DNA of 16,616 bases, taken from NCBI GenBank assembly GCA_046481785.1, contig JAWOJF010000060.1, forward strand, positions 1 through 16,616, in the 5' to 3' direction. The notes beneath the pieces are model-generated. The model had not been told where the DNA came from and made no database searches. It worked only from the letters and a program-made list of their open reading frames with translations. This document shows, piece by piece, positions 14,670-16,616 of this stretch. Within the stretch, counting starts at the first letter, position 1; each line of letters opens with the position of its first letter. The position numbers and the translations under genes were made by a program. The stretch comes from JAWOJF01 sp046481785 (GTDB taxonomy: Bacteria; Bacteroidota; Ignavibacteria; Ignavibacteriales; Ignavibacteriaceae).

Positions 14670-15152
14670 TTATGATTTCTCATGTATTAAAACAGTGGCA
14701 AAGGCTGATATTCCTTCTTCTCTGCCTACAAAACCCAATCTTTCGGTGGTTGTTGCCTTTATTGAAATATTATTGATATCTGTATCCAGCAAATGTGAAA
14801 TATTTTCCCTCATCTCGTTAATATAGGGAGCAACTTTAGGTTTTTGAATGGCAAGGACGGCATCAATATTTCCCAGGGTAAAACCTTTAGCTGTTACTAA
14901 TCCGTAAACATGCTGTAACAAAACTGAACTATCGGCATTTTTATATTTTGCATCGGTATCGGGAAAATGCTGCCCGATATCACCTAAAGCAAGCGCACCC
15001 AGCAAGGCATCGCATATAGCATGCAGAAGAACATCAGCATCCGAGTGCCCGAGCAGACCCTTTGAATGAGGTATTTCAATTCCGCCGATAATTAATTTTC
15101 TTTCTTCTGCAAACGCGTGAACATCAAATCCCAATCCTGTTCTGTAGTTCAT
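14670..15152 (-). CDS. ispF: 2-C-methyl-D-erythritol 2,4-cyclodiphosphate synthase
   Basis: IspF converts CDP-ME 2-phosphate to MEcPP with release of CMP, the fifth step of the MEP isoprenoid pathway. The zinc ligands are visible: Asp10 and His12 in GLGFDVHAF and His44 in DADVLLHAICDALLGA. HSDAD (36-40) and the ALGDIGQHFPDTD stretch belong to the active-site loop. KATTTERLGFVGREEGI near the C-terminus binds the CMP moiety. The 160-residue length is standard and the enzyme is a cytoplasmic homotrimer in known cases. The ATG at 15152-15150 overlaps the acylphosphatase TAA by one base (TAATG), a sign of coupled translation. It shows that isoprenoids, including undecaprenyl carrier, are made by the MEP route. 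Confidence 0.95.
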   Translation of the reverse strand: MNYRTGLGFDVHAFAEERKLIIGGIEIPHSKGLLGHSDADVLLHAICDALLGALALGDIGQHFPDTDAKYKNADSSVLLQHVYGLVTAKGFTLGNIDAVLAIQKPKVAPYINEMRENISHLLDTDINNISIKATTTERLGFVGREEGISAFATVLIHEKS

Positions 15153-15433
15153 TAAAACCTTATGTTAAAATGTGTAAATTCGTCTTTATTATCTGACCAC
15201 ACAATTTTTACTTTACTTACTGATGAATGTGAAGGTCCCGTTTTAATTCTTTTAAATAATTCTTCTATCAATCCACGTTCACCTTCAACAACAGTAATTA
15301 CCTCACCGGTGTATAGATTTTTAGCGTAACCGTTCAGGCCAAGTTCCTGTGCATTACTCATAATATAATACCTGAAGCCAACACCCTGTACCAGCCCGCC
15401 GGCAATTATTTCTGCACGTATTTTATTGCTCAT
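15152..15433 (-). CDS. acyP: Acylphosphatase
   Basis: A 93-residue acylphosphatase, which hydrolyses acyl-phosphates such as acetyl phosphate or 1,3-bisphosphoglycerate in the cytoplasm. The signature GGLVQGVGFRYY (12-23) forms the phosphate-binding loop with catalytic Arg21, and GYAKNL (35-40) supplies Asn39 for the nucleophilic water. Length and order are typical. The start overlaps the upstream permease coding region by 11 bases and the stop overlaps the ispF start by one, so it is embedded in a coupled unit. Such genes are common passengers in housekeeping operons and no special link with the neighbours is implied. Confidence 0.93.
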   Translation of the reverse strand: MSNKIRAEIIAGGLVQGVGFRYYIMSNAQELGLNGYAKNLYTGEVITVVEGERGLIEELFKRIKTGPSHSSVSKVKIVWSDNKDEFTHFNIRF

Positions 15434-16337
15434 ATACTACTCCGCGTTTGTCAATCAACTCTGAAGCCAGTAATCCCGAAAAAATAAGAACACAGCCAAG
15501 CAATCCAAAGTTACTAATTTTTTCGTGCAACATAAAAAATGCAATAACAGCGGCAAAGATGGGCTCAAGTGAGAGTATAACCCCTGCTTTTGTAGGTGTA
15601 ACAGTTTTCTGAAATTTCGTCTGAAGTATTGTTGTTACAATAGTTGCCAATATGGAAGTATATAAAAGTGCAAAAATTAAATTATCATTAACAGTAATCA
15701 TTGGTTTCTCTACACCGGAAAAGGAAAATAAAACAGCGAATAAAATACCGCCGACCGCCGTAACTGCTATCTGCATGAATACAAGCGGCATATAATCATA
15801 TTTTTTGCTAACGATATCAAGATAAACAACATACAGAGCAAAAAAGAATGCACACAACAATGTAAGAAAATCGCCAAGATTAAAATCGGTTCCAATTTCG
15901 GAAAATATATCAAAGAAAGAATTCCCCTTACTGGAAAGAAGTATGAGTCCTGCTAAAACTAATAAAACTCCAATCAGGTTTCCCTTCCCGGGTGCTTTCT
16001 TTTCAAAGAAGAATTGGAAAAGGGGAATAAAAAGTATAAACGTGCCTGTTATAAATGCAGACTTGGTGGCGGAAGTATATTTTAAGCCGGCAGTTTGAGC
16101 AGCAAACCCTAAAAAATAGGTAAGTCCCAGGAAGAAACCACCAACTATTGCAGCGCGGGGAACATTCTTTAGAATTTTAAAAAGAAAGGGGAGCAGTATT
16201 AATGCGGCAATAGAAAAACGTAATGAAATAAACATCATTGGGGAGATATCTTCAAGCGCAGTTTTTATTATAACAAACGTTGCACCCCAGATCATAGTAA
16301 CAATAATAAGAGCGCCTTCGCCAAGATATTTATTCAT
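15423..16337 (-). CDS. EamA/DMT-superfamily permease (10 membrane spans)
   Basis: This 304-residue protein has the two-EamA-domain layout: residues ~6-140 and ~155-297 each hold about five hydrophobic helices. WGATFVIIKTALEDISP (19-35) at the end of helix 1 is the usual EamA beginning, and the second repeat ends with SLEPIFAAVIAFFMLHEKIS, the common P-x-x-A...E motif. Such proteins are drug/metabolite or amino-acid exporters; the substrate cannot be predicted. The ATG at 16337-16335 is preceded by an A/T-rich leader with two TTTGANT-type heptads and no clear Shine-Dalgarno sequence. Its 3' end overlaps the acylphosphatase start by 11 bases. The gene lies 152 bases downstream of the era stop, so it may be the first gene of the coupled block permease-acyP-ispF-DedA-lnt. 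Confidence 0.87.
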   Translation of the reverse strand: MNKYLGEGALIIVTMIWGATFVIIKTALEDISPMMFISLRFSIAALILLPFLFKILKNVPRAAIVGGFFLGLTYFLGFAAQTAGLKYTSATKSAFITGTFILFIPLFQFFFEKKAPGKGNLIGVLLVLAGLILLSSKGNSFFDIFSEIGTDFNLGDFLTLLCAFFFALYVVYLDIVSKKYDYMPLVFMQIAVTAVGGILFAVLFSFSGVEKPMITVNDNLIFALLYTSILATIVTTILQTKFQKTVTPTKAGVILSLEPIFAAVIAFFMLHEKISNFGLLGCVLIFSGLLASELIDKRGVVYEQ

Positions 16338-16341
16338 AAAA

Positions 16342-16355
16342 ATTCAAAGGTTAAA
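16342..16355 (-). repeat. Two heptads before the permease start
   Basis: On the minus strand TTTAACC (16355-16349) and TTTGAAT (16348-16342) are adjacent, and the latter ends four bases before the permease ATG. The unit is the same as in the blocks at 2355-2376 and 3413-3433. With only two units the call depends on the comparison with the other sites. Confidence 0.3.
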
Positions 16356-16489
16356 AATACTTTTGGATATTTATTTAAGATATTAGGTTAAAACAGTATT
16401 GTCTTATCGAAGGAGTAATTGAAACCTGTCTGCCGCATGAGATAACAATATTATCGGTATACTAAAGGATTATTCCTGGCAGGCTTATA

Positions 16490-16616
16490 TTATTCCTTAT
16501 CAGTAGTATATCCGAATGAACGCAACATCCTTTCGTTTGAGCGCCATTTATCTCTTACTTTTACTCTTAGGTCAAGATAAACCGACCGCTGGAGAAACTC
16601 CTCGATAGCAGTACGG
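16490..16616 (-). CDS. era: GTPase Era, C-terminal end only (KH domain; cut by window edge)
   Basis: The minus-strand frame from the window edge (first whole codon at 16615-16613) to a TAA at 16492-16490 gives 41 residues beginning RTAIEEFLQRSVYLDLRVKV and continuing with DKWRSNERMLRSFGY. This matches the end of the Era KH domain, where the family shows IExxLxxxVYLxLxVKVxxxWRxxxxxLxxxGY. Era is an essential GTPase that binds the 3' end of 16S rRNA during 30S assembly. The G domain lies outside the window, so its GTP-binding motifs cannot be checked. The gene ends 152 bases before the permease start. The intervening stretch (16338-16489) holds a two-unit heptad repeat and a weak 5-bp inverted repeat but no gene that I can support. 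Confidence 0.85.
   Translation of the reverse strand, partial: RTAIEEFLQRSVYLDLRVKVRDKWRSNERMLRSFGYTTDKE

Noticed and set aside
16441..16455. GATAA-CAATA-TTATC inverted repeat between era and the permease gene
   Set aside because: A 5-bp AT-rich stem with no T-run after it is expected by chance in such a sequence and is not supported as a terminator.
1..16616. Search by eye for CRISPR arrays, tRNA genes, transposases and att sites
   Set aside because: No regularly spaced long repeats, cloverleaf-like segments, transposase motifs or flanking direct repeats were seen; intergenic regions are all under 200 bases.

Overview
The window is an AT-rich, gene-dense stretch of a bacterial chromosome, probably from the Bacteroidota/Chlorobiota/Ignavibacteria side of the tree. 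This is inferred from A-rich leaders with little or no Shine-Dalgarno sequence before many starts, a promoter that fits the Bacteroidota TTTG...TAnnTTTG pattern, MEP-pathway isoprenoid synthesis (ispF), and a mix of families common there (haem-binding domain protein, PolB-like exonuclease 2, stand-alone GT51 transglycosylase). No rRNA, tRNA, IS element, CRISPR array or phage gene was recognised, and no stretch over 300 bases lacks a gene.

Layout. Bases 1-1762 (+) hold the tail of an unrecognised protein, a monofunctional peptidoglycan glycosyltransferase, and an AlbA_2/winged-helix protein whose start overlaps the glycosyltransferase stop. Bases 1806-3294 (-) hold a SpoU/TrmH RNA methyltransferase and a secreted SMP-30/gluconolactonase-like beta-propeller. 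A 188-base divergent intergenic region with heptad repeats and a probable promoter follows.

Bases 3483-9560 (+) are the accessory part: six co-directional genes for a serine esterase, a classical-order ATP-grasp ligase, a YbdK-type GCS2 carboxylate-amine ligase, a short M29-like metallo-aminopeptidase, a probable circularly permuted ATP-grasp ligase and a class I glutamine amidotransferase. Three unrelated ATP-dependent amide-forming enzymes beside three hydrolases look like a non-ribosomal, carrier-free pathway that builds and trims a small peptide or amide, probably containing a gamma-glutamyl unit. No transporter, carrier protein or dedicated regulator is visible in it. This is the most interesting system in the window; its product cannot be read from the sequence.

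Bases 9645-16616 (-) are mostly housekeeping and form one long co-directional run, read right to left: era (C-terminal end only), an EamA-type permease, acylphosphatase, ispF, a DedA-family membrane protein, lnt, then after an 89-base gap with inverted repeats a threonine aldolase, a hotdog thioesterase, a membrane-anchored haem-binding protein and a PolB-like 3'-5' exonuclease. The first part is tightly packed with overlapping stops and starts. It brings together envelope maintenance (lnt, DedA), isoprenoid supply (ispF) and general metabolism. The two long runs converge at about 9620-9644 on a stem-loop that probably ends transcription from one or both sides.
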